DNA of 64,000 bases. Source: Pseudomonas fluorescens (GTDB lineage Bacteria; Pseudomonadota; Gammaproteobacteria; Pseudomonadales; Pseudomonadaceae). The notes beneath the pieces were generated by a model. That model saw only the letters and a list, made by a program, of their open reading frames with translations. It did no database searches and had not been told where the DNA came from. The stretch covers positions 145,706 through 209,705 of the forward strand of contig NZ_CABVII010000009.1 in assembly GCF_902497995.1 (NCBI RefSeq). Reading direction: 5' to 3'. A program made the translations under genes and the position numbers. Shown here one piece after another: positions 1 through 8,521 of this stretch; the stretch's first letter is position 1; each line of letters opens with the position of its first letter.

Positions 1-479
1 ACGAGAGCGTGAAGCAGACCATCGCCCGGCACCCTTCGGAAACCGAAGAACGCATGACCGTGCGCCTGCTGGCCTACGCCTTCTGGTACAACGAGCAGCT
101 GTCGTTTGGTCGCGGTCTGTCAGACGTCGATGAACCAGCCCTGTGGGAAAAGAGCCTGGACGACCGTGTCCTGCACTGGATCGAAGTCGGCCAGCCGGAC
201 GCCGATCGCCTGACCTGGTGCTCGCGCCGCACCGAGCGCACCAGCCTGCTGGCCTACGGCAGCCTGCGCGTCTGGGAAACCAAAGTGATCCCGGCGATCA
301 AGAACCTGAAAAACGTGCATATCGCCGCGGTACCTCAGGAAGTCCTGGAGACCCTGGCCAAAGACATGCCACGCGTGGTCAAGTGGGATGTGATGATCAG
401 CGAAGGGACGATTTTCGTCACCGACGACCGTGGTCAGCACGAAGTGCAGCTGCAGTGGCTGAGTGGCGAACGCGGCTGA
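1..479 (+). CDS. yaeQ: YaeQ family protein, 5' end cut off by window
   Basis: The reading frame is open from the first base of the window, so the start lies upstream. The visible part (about 158 residues) covers most of a protein that is usually near 180 residues. Motifs such as RHPSETEERMTVRLLAYAFW and the run WCSRRTERTSLLAYGS are typical of YaeQ, a small protein with a PD-(D/E)XK-nuclease-like fold. Its function is not established; E. coli YaeQ was once linked to RfaH-like antitermination. It is followed after 66 bases by recJ on the same strand. Confidence 0.9.
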   Translation, partial: ESVKQTIARHPSETEERMTVRLLAYAFWYNEQLSFGRGLSDVDEPALWEKSLDDRVLHWIEVGQPDADRLTWCSRRTERTSLLAYGSLRVWETKVIPAIKNLKNVHIAAVPQEVLETLAKDMPRVVKWDVMISEGTIFVTDDRGQHEVQLQWLSGERG

Positions 480-545
480 TTAATCTGCGCTGTACCGCAT
501 CAACCGGTTTTGTCCCACTTATCCAAGAGAAGCCCCCGTCACCCC

Positions 546-2255
546 ATGCGCATCGAACCTCGCCTGTTGCCCGACCCCCTGCCATCGCTCGGTGATCTGC
601 CACCGCTGTTGACCCGCCTGTACGCGGCGCGGGGGGTGCAGTGCGAAGCCGAGCTGGACAAGAGCCTGGCGCGGCTGATTCCGTTCCAGCGGCTGAAGGG
701 CATCGAGGGCGCGGTGGATTTGCTGGTGGCGGCGCTGGAGCAGCGCCAGCGGATTCTGATCGTCGGTGACTTCGACGCCGATGGTGCGACGGCCAGTACC
801 GTGGGCAAGTTGGGGTTGCAGCTGTTGGGCGCGGCTCATGTCGACTATCTGGTGCCGAATCGATTTGAATATGGTTATGGCCTGACTCCGGAAATCGTCG
901 AAGTCGCATTGACCCGCGACCCTCAACTGCTGATTACCGTGGATAACGGCATCTCCAGCGTCGAAGGCGTGGCAGCGGCGAAAAAGGCCGGGCTCAAGGT
1001 CCTGGTCACCGACCACCACTTGCCTGGCGATGAGCTGCCGCTGGCCGATGCCATCGTCAATCCCAACCAGCCGGGTTGTGAGTTCCCGAGCAAGGCGTTG
1101 GCCGGTGTCGGGGTGATTTTCTATGTGTTGATGGCCTTGCGCGCGCGTTTACGCAGCCTGGGCTGGTACGAGAGCACGCCGCAGCCCAATATCGGCGAGT
1201 TACTGGATCTGGTGGCGCTCGGCAGCGTCGCCGACGTGGTGCCGCTGGACGCCAACAACCGGATTCTGGTGCATCAGGGCCTGGAGCGCATTCGCGCCGG
1301 ACGTGCTCGACCGGGGATCAAGGCGATCCTCGAAGTGGCCAAGCGCGACCCTGCGCGCATTACCTCCACCGATCTGGGGTTCATTGTCGGGCCACGCCTG
1401 AATGCGGCCGGCCGGCTGGATGACATGAGCCTGGGCATCGAATGCCTGCTCACTGAAGACGTCGGGATCGCGCGTGAAATGGCAGCACAGCTCGACGGCA
1501 TGAACCAGGATCGCAAATCCATCGAGCAGGGCATGCAGCGCGAGGCGCTGGCCCAACTCAAGGACTTGCCGGTTGAATCGATGCCGTTTGGCCTGTGCCT
1601 GTTCGATCCCGAGTGGCACCAAGGCGTCATCGGCATCCTCGCCTCGCGTATGAAAGAACGCTATTTCCGTCCGACCATCGCCTTTGCCGATGCAGGCGAT
1701 GGCCTGCTCAAGGGCTCGGGGCGTTCGGTCCAGGGGTTTCATATTCGTGACGCCTTGAGCGTGGTGGCGGCGCAGCATCCGCATCTGATCAGCAAATACG
1801 GCGGCCATGCCATGGCGGCAGGCCTGACACTGCCGGAAGCGAATTTTCCGTTGTTCGCCGAAGCCTTCGATGCCGAAGTGCGTCGGCAATTGCGCGAAGA
1901 GGACCTGACCGGTCGGCTGCTGTCGGACGGCACCCTGGCAGTCGAGGAATTTCACCTGGAACTGGCCCGTGCCCTGCGTCATGCCGGTCCTTGGGGGCAG
2001 CACTTTCCGGAGCCGCTGTTTCATGGGGTTTTCCAGTTGGTCGAGCAGCGCGTCGTCGGCGAGCGGCACCTCAAGGTGGTGCTCAAAAGCGAATGTGGCT
2101 CGGTGAAACTCGATGGCATCGCCTTTGGCATCGACCGCGATATCTGGCCGAATCCGACCATCAAATGGGTGGAACTGGCCTACAAGCTCGATCTCAACGA
2201 GTTTCGCGGGAATGAGACGGTGCAGCTGATGATTGTCCATATCGAACCGCGTTGA
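546..2255 (+). CDS. recJ: Single-stranded-DNA-specific exonuclease RecJ
   Basis: This 569-residue protein has the RecJ DHH phosphoesterase signatures: DFDADG near residue 77 and VTDHHLPGDE near residue 155, both of which bind catalytic Mn or Mg. The C-terminal half holds the DHHA1 domain with KYGGHAMAAGLTL and the OB-like tail. RecJ degrades ssDNA 5'-3' in RecF-pathway recombination, mismatch repair and base excision repair. The ATG at 546 (MRIEPRLLPDPLP) is preferred over an upstream TTG because it gives the usual pseudomonad length. It is intact. Confidence 0.95.
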   Translation: MRIEPRLLPDPLPSLGDLPPLLTRLYAARGVQCEAELDKSLARLIPFQRLKGIEGAVDLLVAALEQRQRILIVGDFDADGATASTVGKLGLQLLGAAHVDYLVPNRFEYGYGLTPEIVEVALTRDPQLLITVDNGISSVEGVAAAKKAGLKVLVTDHHLPGDELPLADAIVNPNQPGCEFPSKALAGVGVIFYVLMALRARLRSLGWYESTPQPNIGELLDLVALGSVADVVPLDANNRILVHQGLERIRAGRARPGIKAILEVAKRDPARITSTDLGFIVGPRLNAAGRLDDMSLGIECLLTEDVGIAREMAAQLDGMNQDRKSIEQGMQREALAQLKDLPVESMPFGLCLFDPEWHQGVIGILASRMKERYFRPTIAFADAGDGLLKGSGRSVQGFHIRDALSVVAAQHPHLISKYGGHAMAAGLTLPEANFPLFAEAFDAEVRRQLREEDLTGRLLSDGTLAVEEFHLELARALRHAGPWGQHFPEPLFHGVFQLVEQRVVGERHLKVVLKSECGSVKLDGIAFGIDRDIWPNPTIKWVELAYKLDLNEFRGNETVQLMIVHIEPR

Positions 2256-2264
2256 GCCCTTCGC

Positions 2265-2291
2265 TGTAGGAGCGAGGCTTGCCCGCGAAGG
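2265..2291. repeat. REP element (single copy)
   Basis: This is one copy of the Pseudomonas REP core, GTAGGAGCGAGGCTTGCCCG followed by CGAAGG, in the recJ to OYE gap. The rest of the gap (2292-2490) holds no gene; the OYE start follows a GAGAGGTG ribosome binding site. Confidence 0.85.
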
Positions 2292-2490
2292 CGATCTTCC
2301 TGACGCCCAATATCCCCGGAACCCTCCACCGTCCCCCGATGTCGACTAGGCTCTAAGCACTGCTTGATAATCCTTGTGACGTCTTGTCGAAATTTTTGCC
2401 CGCGGGGGCGGGTGCTGCAGCTTTTTTCCTGTCACTCGTCGACTTTCAAACAGAACCCTGGAGCCTGCCCACTGATTCGAGAGGTGCCCC

Positions 2491-3597
2491 ATGAGTCTGC
2501 TGCTTGAACCCTACACCATTCGCCAATTGACCCTGCTCAACCGCATTGCGGTCTCGCCGATGTGCCAGTACTCGAGCGTGGATGGCCTGGCCAATGACTG
2601 GCACCTGGTCCACCTTGGCAGCCGCGCTGTCGGCGGTGCCGGCCTGGTGTTTACCGAAGCCACGGCGGTCACTGCCGACGGACGGATCACCGCCGATGAC
2701 CTCGGGCTGTGGAACGACGAACAGATCGAACCCCTGCAACGTATCACCCGCTTCATCACCGCCCAAGGCGCCGTGGCCGGTATTCAGTTGGCCCATGCCG
2801 GACGCAAGGCCAGCACCTGGCGGCCGTGGCTGGGCAAGCATGGCAGTGTCAAGCCCGATGCCGGTGGCTGGACGCCGGTCGGTCCTTCGCCGATCGCTTT
2901 CGATCCACAGCACACCCAACCCAGACAGCTTGATGAAGGCCAGATCGCCGACATCATTCAGGCCTTTGTCGACTCGGCCAAGAGGGCGCTGACCGCCGGT
3001 TTCAAAGTGGTCGAAATACACGCCGCCCACGGTTATCTGTTGCACCAGTTCCTGTCGCCCCTGAGTAATCAGCGACGGGATCAATATGGCGGTTCGTTCG
3101 AAAATAGAATTCGGCTGGTGCTGCAAGTCACCGAGGCGGTGCGTGCTGTATGGCCCGAGGAGTTGCCGCTGTTTGTGCGGGTGTCGGCCACCGATTGGGT
3201 GGAAGACGGCTGGAACCCCGATGAAACCGTCGAACTGGCGCGGCGCCTTCAGGCTTTGGGCGTGGACCTGATCGACGTGTCGTCGGGTGGTACGGCGGTC
3301 AACGCCGAGATTCCCACAGGGCCGGGTTATCAGACCCGCTTCGCCGAACGTGTGCGCAAGGAGTCAGGCATTGCCACCGGCACTGTAGGAATGATTACCG
3401 AGCCCGCTCAGGCCGAGCACATATTGCGCACCTGTCAGGCCGACATCATCTTCCTGGCTCGGGAACTGTTGCGCGATCCGTACTGGCCATTGCATGCCGA
3501 TGACGACCTGGGTGGGCGCAAGGCCATCTGGCCGGCGCAGTATCAGCGGGCCACCCATCGGGAGCAGCCGATTCATGAGTCGGATTTGCGGGACTGA
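2491..3597 (+). CDS. Old yellow enzyme family NADH:flavin oxidoreductase, YqjM/XenA-like
   Basis: This 368-residue FMN TIM barrel belongs to the thermophilic-like (YqjM/XenA) branch of old yellow enzymes, which reduce activated C=C bonds, nitro compounds and similar electrophiles with NAD(P)H. Visible family residues are Cys25 and Tyr27 in SPMCQYSS, the substrate-binding pair His177/His180 in EIHAAHGYLLHQ, and the HAGRKAS segment. It starts at an ATG behind GAGAGGTG and ends just before an intrinsic terminator, so it is probably monocistronic. An FMN oxidoreductase sits at a similar place near recJ in P. aeruginosa. The physiological substrate cannot be read from sequence. Confidence 0.9.
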   Translation: MSLLLEPYTIRQLTLLNRIAVSPMCQYSSVDGLANDWHLVHLGSRAVGGAGLVFTEATAVTADGRITADDLGLWNDEQIEPLQRITRFITAQGAVAGIQLAHAGRKASTWRPWLGKHGSVKPDAGGWTPVGPSPIAFDPQHTQPRQLDEGQIADIIQAFVDSAKRALTAGFKVVEIHAAHGYLLHQFLSPLSNQRRDQYGGSFENRIRLVLQVTEAVRAVWPEELPLFVRVSATDWVEDGWNPDETVELARRLQALGVDLIDVSSGGTAVNAEIPTGPGYQTRFAERVRKESGIATGTVGMITEPAQAEHILRTCQADIIFLARELLRDPYWPLHADDDLGGRKAIWPAQYQRATHREQPIHESDLRD

Positions 3598-3613
3598 GTG
3601 AGGCTGTAAAAAC

Positions 3614-3646
3614 AAAAAAGCCCCGGTCGAGTTGATCGGGGCTTTT
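3614..3646 (+). terminator. Intrinsic terminator after the OYE gene
   Basis: A-rich lead, stem AGCCCCG/CGGGGCT with an 11-base loop, then TTTT. It ends transcription of the oxidoreductase. The A run on the other side could also let it act in reverse. Confidence 0.85.
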
Positions 3647-3675
3647 GCATATCTGTGCCGGAATGTTTGTTGCCG

Positions 3676-3787
3676 GCTCGGCCGTCTTCGCGGGCAAGTC
3701 GAATCGTCGCACCGCCGCTCCCACACTTGATCGCATTCCTTCTGGATGAACGAGGTCAACTGTGGGAGCGGGCTTGCCCGCGAAGGG
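3676..3787. repeat. Inverted pair of REP elements, one with expanded loop
   Basis: Two REP copies face each other. The left copy carries the extra segment TCGAATCGTCGCACCGCC between its arms, while the right copy is the plain GTGGGAGCGGGCTTGCCCGC form. The pair lies between the convergent OYE gene and opgD, where such pairs can act as mRNA stabilisers or gyrase/IHF sites. Confidence 0.85.
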
Positions 3788-3811
3788 GCCCGCCCAGACA
3801 GCCACTTACCT

Positions 3812-5437
3812 TCAGGTGTACTTACGCTTCTCCGGCGCCGGCGGGAAGTACTGGTACAACCAGGTTTCACTCAAGGTCCGGTCATTGGTGCGAATGAACA
3901 ACCGCAGCTCCACCGGCGCCACGCTGTCATTGGTCGGGTACCAGTCGAACGTGATCCGATAGCCCTTGATGGCATCCAGAACCAACACGTTGAAGTCTTT
4001 CACCTCACCGTTCGAGCAAGTGACCACAGGCTCGATCCCCGCACCCTCCGGCAAGCGATCAAGACCGCCGCCCGTGAAGTCCACGGCAAACCGTCGCGCC
4101 CAGACGGGCGGGTAATGCTCACCAGGCGCCCAGCCTTCGATGAAGCCGCCCATGCCCGAACGGGTCGCATTGACCCGCGCCAGCGGTGTACTCACCGGTG
4201 GCAGCGCGCTCCAGTAGAGCTTGTAGCCGTAGTTCAGCGAGTCACCGGCCGCCACCGGTTTTTTCGGGGTCCAGAAGGCAACGATGTTATCCAGGGTTTC
4301 GCCGGTCGTAGGAATTTCCAACAGATCGATCGAGCCTTCGCCCCAGGCAGTCGTAGGTTCTACCCACAGGCTTGGGCGCTTGCTGTACCAGTCGACGGTA
4401 TCCTGATAATTGGCGAACTCGTGATCGGTCTGTACCAGGCCGAAACCTTTTGGATCGGTGTCGGCGAAGGCATTGAATTGCAGGGTGGCCGGGTTGTTCA
4501 GGGGACGGCAGATCCACTCGCCATTGCCACGCCACATCGCCAGGCGATCGGAGTCGTGGATTTGCGGATGAATGGTGTCGCACATGCGGCGCTCATGGGT
4601 GCCGCAGCTGAACATGCTGGTCATCGGCGCGATGCCCAACTGTTCGATGGCGGTGCGCGCATTGATGTGAGCATCGATGTCCATCACCACGCGTTCGGCC
4701 TGGCAATCGATGTCGAAACGGTAGGCGCCGGTGGCGCTCGGCGAATCCAGCAGGGCGTAGACCACGAAGCGAGTACTGTCCTTGCCCGGCGTCTCGAACC
4801 AGAACTTGGTGAAGTCCGGGAATTCCTCGCGCTTTTTGGCATAGGTATCGATCGCCAGGCCGCGAGCCGACAGACCGTACTGGCCAGTGGCGTCTACCGC
4901 GCGGAAATAACTGGCCCCAAGGAACGACAACACGTCGTGCCTGTCCAGCTCCGGGGCCTTGAACAGCTTGAACCCGGAAAACCCCAGGTCGCCGGTGAGT
5001 TGCTTGGTGTCGACCGTGGTTTTTTCATAGTTGAACAGGGATGGGCGGAAATGCACCTCGCGCGCCTGACGCGTCTTGGGGTCGACGCTGTACATGCGCA
5101 CCGGCTGTTTGAAACCCATGCCGACGTGGAAAAACTGCACATCCAGTTGACCGTTCAGATCTTTCCACAGGGAGTGGTTGCCGTCGTAGCGGATCGCGTT
5201 GAAGTTCTGCGGAGTCATGGTCGCCAGGGTCGGCGGCAGCAGCTGTTTGGTGTCCTGGTAGCGGTTACCGGCCAGTTGCCTGGCCTGGATCTTCAAGGCT
5301 TCGAAGTCGAACGCCTGAGCCTCGCCATCGGCCGCTCCATTACCGGCCCAGGCTCGAGCGGCCAGCAGGCCGGAGGCCGAGAGACCGGTGTAAGCCGCGA
5401 TGGCCATGGACGCTTTGAGCAAATTCCTGCGGTGCAT
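3812..5437 (-). CDS. opgD: Glucans biosynthesis protein D (OpgD), Tat-exported
   Basis: This 541-residue periplasmic protein of the MdoG/OpgD family is involved in making osmoregulated periplasmic glucans; family members have recently been shown to act on beta-1,2-glucan. The N-terminus [18 protein letters not shown] is a twin-arginine signal (RRNLLK) followed by a hydrophobic stretch and AWA cleavage site. The body has the family blocks [27 protein letters not shown] and the C-terminal Ig-like part. The ATG at 5437 is chosen because it places the twin arginines at residues 3-4; an upstream GTG frame extension lacks them. No opgH is nearby. Confidence 0.93.
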   Translation of the reverse strand: MHRRNLLKASMAIAAYTGLSASGLLAARAWAGNGAADGEAQAFDFEALKIQARQLAGNRYQDTKQLLPPTLATMTPQNFNAIRYDGNHSLWKDLNGQLDVQFFHVGMGFKQPVRMYSVDPKTRQAREVHFRPSLFNYEKTTVDTKQLTGDLGFSGFKLFKAPELDRHDVLSFLGASYFRAVDATGQYGLSARGLAIDTYAKKREEFPDFTKFWFETPGKDSTRFVVYALLDSPSATGAYRFDIDCQAERVVMDIDAHINARTAIEQLGIAPMTSMFSCGTHERRMCDTIHPQIHDSDRLAMWRGNGEWICRPLNNPATLQFNAFADTDPKGFGLVQTDHEFANYQDTVDWYSKRPSLWVEPTTAWGEGSIDLLEIPTTGETLDNIVAFWTPKKPVAAGDSLNYGYKLYWSALPPVSTPLARVNATRSGMGGFIEGWAPGEHYPPVWARRFAVDFTGGGLDRLPEGAGIEPVVTCSNGEVKDFNVLVLDAIKGYRITFDWYPTNDSVAPVELRLFIRTNDRTLSETWLYQYFPPAPEKRKYT

Positions 5438-5847
5438 AAGTACAACCTGTCGTGAACAATCCCGTACCGTTCCTGGCACATTGGATCAAAAATGGAGGTT
5501 CGGACATGCCTTCGGCCAAACGCAACGGACTTTAAACAGATGCCAAATAGCTTAAACCGTTCGGTCGCAGAGAAAAAATGATTGATGGCGTGACGATGGC
5601 GTGGCAATGAAACAAGACATGTCAGGAAAAATGTCCGACAGAGATTTCTGATTTACAGGGCATTTCTGCTTTTTTCGACTAATTACTCTAAAAATTGCTT
5701 TTCAGCCTGAATAACTTCCTATTCTATGGACATGACCGGTTTCTGCCCTCAGGCCGGTGGGATTCAGTTGGCACAAGGTGACCGCTGAAAAAGGGTAGGG
5801 CGATGCGGCTTTTCAAGTTTTCTCTGACGTATAGAAGGACATCGTCC
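5438..5847. other. Intergenic region, no gene seen
   Basis: About 400 bases between the divergent opgD and the small gene that follows. The middle (5600-5730) is AT-rich and probably contains the promoters of both genes. I see no RNA gene or convincing terminator here. Confidence 0.5.
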
Positions 5848-6033
5848 ATGTCGAAAGTACAAGGCATCACCGAACTGTTGGGAATCTTTCCGTGCCTGGT
5901 CACCGGGCGAAGGAGGCGCCGGCTCAATTCCGAGGAAATGAAACTGGTGGAGCGCTATCGTGAGTTGTCGGAGAGCGACCGGATTGCCATGCGCTATCTG
6001 GTGGACGCGATGAGGAGTGTTTCGCGGTTTTGA
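5848..6033 (+). CDS. Small protein of unknown function (61 aa)
   Basis: The reading from ATG 5848 gives MSKVQGITELLGIFP, a basic GRRRRR patch, then a helical tail [20 protein letters not shown]. Such tails occur at the C-terminus of small regulators, but no DNA-binding domain is visible. An in-frame ATG at 5803 would add 15 residues. Its last 96 bases, running past the stop, occur again at 7514-7609 with only two differences, so this gene took part in the local rearrangement. Function unknown. Confidence 0.55.
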   Translation: MSKVQGITELLGIFPCLVTGRRRRRLNSEEMKLVERYRELSESDRIAMRYLVDAMRSVSRF

Positions 6034-6081
6034 GGAGGTGCGGCATCCAGCGGTGGTGATTGTGCTGCGGCTGGATGGCGC

Positions 6082-6372
6082 CTACCAATCCTGCGGTCGT
6101 TCTGCACGCTGATGTAGAACCCGCAACACTTGGATTTGGCCATGCATCAATCGATAAGGAGCGATAAATGGATACTGACCCAATACCAGTTCACGGACAT
6201 CAGGCATGACAGAGGGCCTGCCCGATCCCGGGAATTGTTCCAGCTGATGGAAAGACTGCAAAATCGACGAAATGATCTCTGTCGCAGCCTCAGCACCCAT
6301 AACACCTTGGTAGTACTCGTGAATGGCCTCGAGGTCGCTTTCAGCTTTTTCAGTCAGTACTACACTCGGCAC
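6082..6372 (-). CDS. ParE/RelE-type toxin
   Basis: This 96-residue protein has the ParE/RelE layout: VVLTEKAESDLEAIHEYY at the N-terminus, then FPGSGRPSVMPDVRELVLGQ, then YPFIAPYRLMHGQIQVLRVL with HQRAERPQDW at the end. ParE toxins inhibit gyrase; RelE-like ones cut mRNA at the ribosome, and this sequence looks closer to ParE. Its start overlaps the 3' end of the antitoxin gene by 23 bases, the usual coupled arrangement with antitoxin first. It looks intact. Confidence 0.88.
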   Translation of the reverse strand: MPSVVLTEKAESDLEAIHEYYQGVMGAEAATEIISSILQSFHQLEQFPGSGRPSVMPDVRELVLGQYPFIAPYRLMHGQIQVLRVLHQRAERPQDW

Positions 6373-6598
6373 GTTTTGCCCACTTAGCCTTCACGGCGTC
6401 AAGATCGGTAAGTTTTCCCGCGTCGGCATCCGCTATGCCGTCACTTATGGCTTGCAGATGCCATGACTCGGCTTCTACATATCGAACCAACGCACGCTTG
6501 AGATGGTACTGACGGTCACGATCGGTGGCTGCAGCCAACTGATCCAGTTGTTGGGCCAGCAGCTCTTCAACGCGAAAGGATAAAACTGGCGAGGCCAT
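6350..6598 (-). CDS. Ribbon-helix-helix (CopG/ParD-type) antitoxin
   Basis: This 82-residue protein has an N-terminal ribbon-helix-helix segment: SPVLSFRVEELLAQQLDQLA for the strand and first helix, and RQYHLKRALVRYVEAES for the second. The acidic C-terminal tail (DAVKAKWAKRAE) would bind the toxin. It is first in the operon, preceded by a GGAGAG ribosome binding site and a promoter with repeated TTTACA-like half-sites that it probably autoregulates. Confidence 0.85.
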   Translation of the reverse strand: MASPVLSFRVEELLAQQLDQLAAATDRDRQYHLKRALVRYVEAESWHLQAISDGIADADAGKLTDLDAVKAKWAKRAECSTD

Positions 6599-6614
6599 GG
6601 TGGCTCTCCTAAAG

Positions 6615-6669
6615 ATGTATACACTGTAAACTGTGTAAACACACTAAGCCTAACCCTCATTTTCGTCAA
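6615..6669 (-). promoter_or_regulatory. Promoter and likely operator of the ParDE-like pair
   Basis: On the minus strand TTGACG (6669-6664) and TAGTGT (6646-6641) are spaced by 17 bases. They are followed by GTTTACACAGTTTACAGTG, repeated TTTACA half-sites that suit a ribbon-helix-helix repressor. Not tested; read from spacing and repeats only. Confidence 0.55.
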
Positions 6670-6906
6670 CCAATATGGCGTGCATTGGATTGAGGAAACT
6701 CTAGCGGGCGAGAACAAAACAAACAGCCTGGATGTATTTCGAAATGCATAGATGCCCCATACCGTCGATTGCGCAGGGGCGAACACTCCTGTCGATGGAT
6801 TCGTCAAAAGATTTCAACCCGTGACAGCTCCTGCATCGATCGCAAGAACCTTAGATATCGCACAGTCCGCAGCCCCCCAGCTGCCGCAGGCTACGATCTT
6901 TGCGCT

Positions 6907-7513
6907 TTAATGCTTGAACATCACATGCCGCACCACGCTGTAGTCTTCCAGCCCGTACAAAGACAAGTCCTTGCCATACCCGGACAGTTTCTGCCCTCCA
7001 TGGGGCATTTCGCTGACCAGCATGAAGTGCGTGTTGACCCAGGTGCAGCCGTACTGCAAGCGGGCCGAAAGGCGATGCGCCCGACCGACGTCCGAGGTCC
7101 AGACCGACGATGCCAGGCCGTAGTCCGAATCGTTGGCCCAGGCCAGCACTTGCGCCTCATCGGTGAATCGGGTCACCGACACCACCGGCCCGAACACTTC
7201 GCGGCGGACGATTTCGTCATCCTGTTGCGCGTCGGCCAGCACCGTCGGCTCGAAGAAGTAGCCATCGCCTTCCACCGCCTTGCCACCGGTGATCAAGCGA
7301 ATATGCGGCTGCGCCACGGCGCGCTCGACGAACCCGGCCACACGGTCGCGGTGTTGCGCGGTGATCAGCGGGCCCAGCTCGGTCGACGGATCATCCTGCA
7401 CGCCGTGCTTGATGCTGCTGACCGCTTCGCCGAGCTTGTCGACGAACTTGTCGTAAATACCCTGCGCATAGATGCGGCACGCGGCGGTGCAGTCCTGGCC
7501 GGCGTTGTAGAAG
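6907..7513 (-). pseudogene. 3' fragment of patD (partial duplication)
   Basis: This stretch is a near-identical copy of the last 610 bases of patD (9527-10136), coding for about 200 C-terminal residues of the aldehyde dehydrogenase. It lacks everything upstream, has a three-base deletion near 7461, and a handful of substitutions. It retains the catalytic-cysteine region only at the very junction and has no start, so it is non-functional. The homology stops abruptly at 7513, where sequence from the 61-aa gene begins. Its closeness to the parent shows that the duplication is recent. Confidence 0.9.
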
Positions 7514-7609
7514 CTGGTGGAGCGCTATCGCGAGTTGTCGGAGAGCGACCGGATTGCCATGCGCTATCTGGTGGACGCGATGCGGAGTGTTTCGCGGTTT
7601 TGAGGAGGT
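7514..7609 (+). pseudogene. 3' fragment of the 61-aa gene, duplicated
   Basis: These 96 bases match 5944-6039 with two substitutions (7531 and 7583) and include the stop codon. They are fused head-on to the truncated patD copy. Just after it, TTGGATTTGGCC (7611-7622) also occurs after the original copy (about 6130-6141), which suggests that the duplicated block was once longer and lost the piece between. Confidence 0.85.
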
Positions 7610-7701
7610 ATTGGATTTGGCCGTGGCATGGTGTCACGGTCGGATCCTTCAGGTTGAGACGAAAATGCCTACGATGAGCGGCGGTTGCGAACTTGTCTGT
7701 G

Positions 7702-7732
7702 AAGTATTACTTTCATATTAATAGTAATACTT
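7702..7732. promoter_or_regulatory. Operator-like inverted repeat upstream of AbrB-type antitoxin
   Basis: The arms AAGTATTACT (7702-7711) and AGTAATACTT (7723-7732) are a perfect 10-base inverted repeat with an 11-base AT-rich spacer. It ends just before the GAGGAG ribosome binding site of the antitoxin gene. The position and symmetry fit an autoregulatory site for the AbrB/MazE-fold dimer. Confidence 0.65.
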
Positions 7733-7744
7733 GAGGAGAGAATC

Positions 7745-7996
7745 ATGACAACAACCATGACCAGCAAAGGGCAGGTCACTATTCCCAAGCCTATTCGTGA
7801 TGCACTGCACCTGTTACCGGGTTCGGCCATCGAGTTCAGCGTCAACGCGCAAGGCGAGGTAGTGTTGCATGGCCGAAAGGCAAAAGACGACACCAGCAAG
7901 GCAGTCACCCCTGATCGATTCGAGGCGGTGCGTGGTAAGGCTGATATCAAATGGCGAACTGACGATTTGATGGCGTTACTGCGAGGTGAGGACTGA
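7745..7996 (+). CDS. AbrB/SpoVT-fold antitoxin (VapB-like)
   Basis: This 83-residue protein has the swapped-hairpin AbrB DNA-binding domain at its N-terminus: TSKGQVTIPKPIRDALHL followed by PGSAIEFSVNAQGEVVL. The C-terminal tail (DIKWRTDDLMALLRGED) is the usual toxin-binding segment. The stop codon overlaps the toxin start (TGATG), so the pair is translationally coupled. It probably represses its own promoter through the inverted repeat just upstream. Confidence 0.9.
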   Translation: MTTTMTSKGQVTIPKPIRDALHLLPGSAIEFSVNAQGEVVLHGRKAKDDTSKAVTPDRFEAVRGKADIKWRTDDLMALLRGED

Positions 7997-8397
7997 TGAT
8001 ATTGGTCGACACGAATGTGTTGATTGATGTTCTGGAAGATGACCCCGTTTGGGCTGATTGGTCCATACAACAGTTACGTGCTCAGTCCCAGATTCATGAG
8101 TTAGCCATCAATCCGATTATTTACGCCGAACTCTCTCAGACGTTTTCCACTTTTGAAGCATTGGATGATGTGGTGACCCAGCTCGGGTTGGCCATGCAGG
8201 AAGTCCCGAGGCCGGCTTTGTTTCTGGCGGGCAAGGCCTTCGTTCGTTATCGGAAAGTGGGTGGCGGGAAAAGCAATGTTTTGGCCGACTTCTTCATCGG
8301 CGCTCACGCCGCCGTAAAAAAGTTGCCGCTGCTGACGCGGGATGCCAGACGCTATCGCAACTATTTTCCTTCAGTCGAGTTAATAGTGCCTGCCTGA
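7996..8397 (+). CDS. vapC: VapC-type PIN-domain toxin
   Basis: This 133-residue PIN nuclease has the acidic residues expected for the metal site: Asp5 in ILVDTNVLIDVL, Glu in NPIIYAELSQ, and Asp in NVLADFFIGAHA and LLTRDARRYRNYF. VapC toxins cut tRNA or rRNA and are neutralised by the preceding antitoxin. Translation is coupled to the antitoxin by a one-base overlap. A terminator follows at 8471. All catalytic positions are present, so it is likely active when free. Confidence 0.9.
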   Translation: MILVDTNVLIDVLEDDPVWADWSIQQLRAQSQIHELAINPIIYAELSQTFSTFEALDDVVTQLGLAMQEVPRPALFLAGKAFVRYRKVGGGKSNVLADFFIGAHAAVKKLPLLTRDARRYRNYFPSVELIVPA

Positions 8398-8470
8398 GAT
8401 TTTTTGTGATTCAGAGGATATGCCTTCCAAGCAAGATGGTTACTTGTGGAGGTTTGAGCGCGAGGCTGGC

Positions 8471-8507
8471 AAAAAGGGGCGGACTGTGAAGTCTGCCCCT
8501 TTTTTAT
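8471..8507 (+). terminator. Intrinsic terminator after vapC
   Basis: A run, stem GGGGCGGACT / AGTCTGCCCC with GTGA loop and one G-U pair, then a run of seven T. It lies between convergent vapC and the BRO-N gene and may serve both. Confidence 0.8.
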
Positions 8508-8521
8508 TTATTCACCCTCCT

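Noticed and set aside
3746..5455. Long plus-strand open frame opposite opgD (569 codons)
   Set aside because: It mirrors opgD codon for codon, has no family motif and a biased His/Arg/Gly composition; it is an antisense shadow of a high-GC gene.
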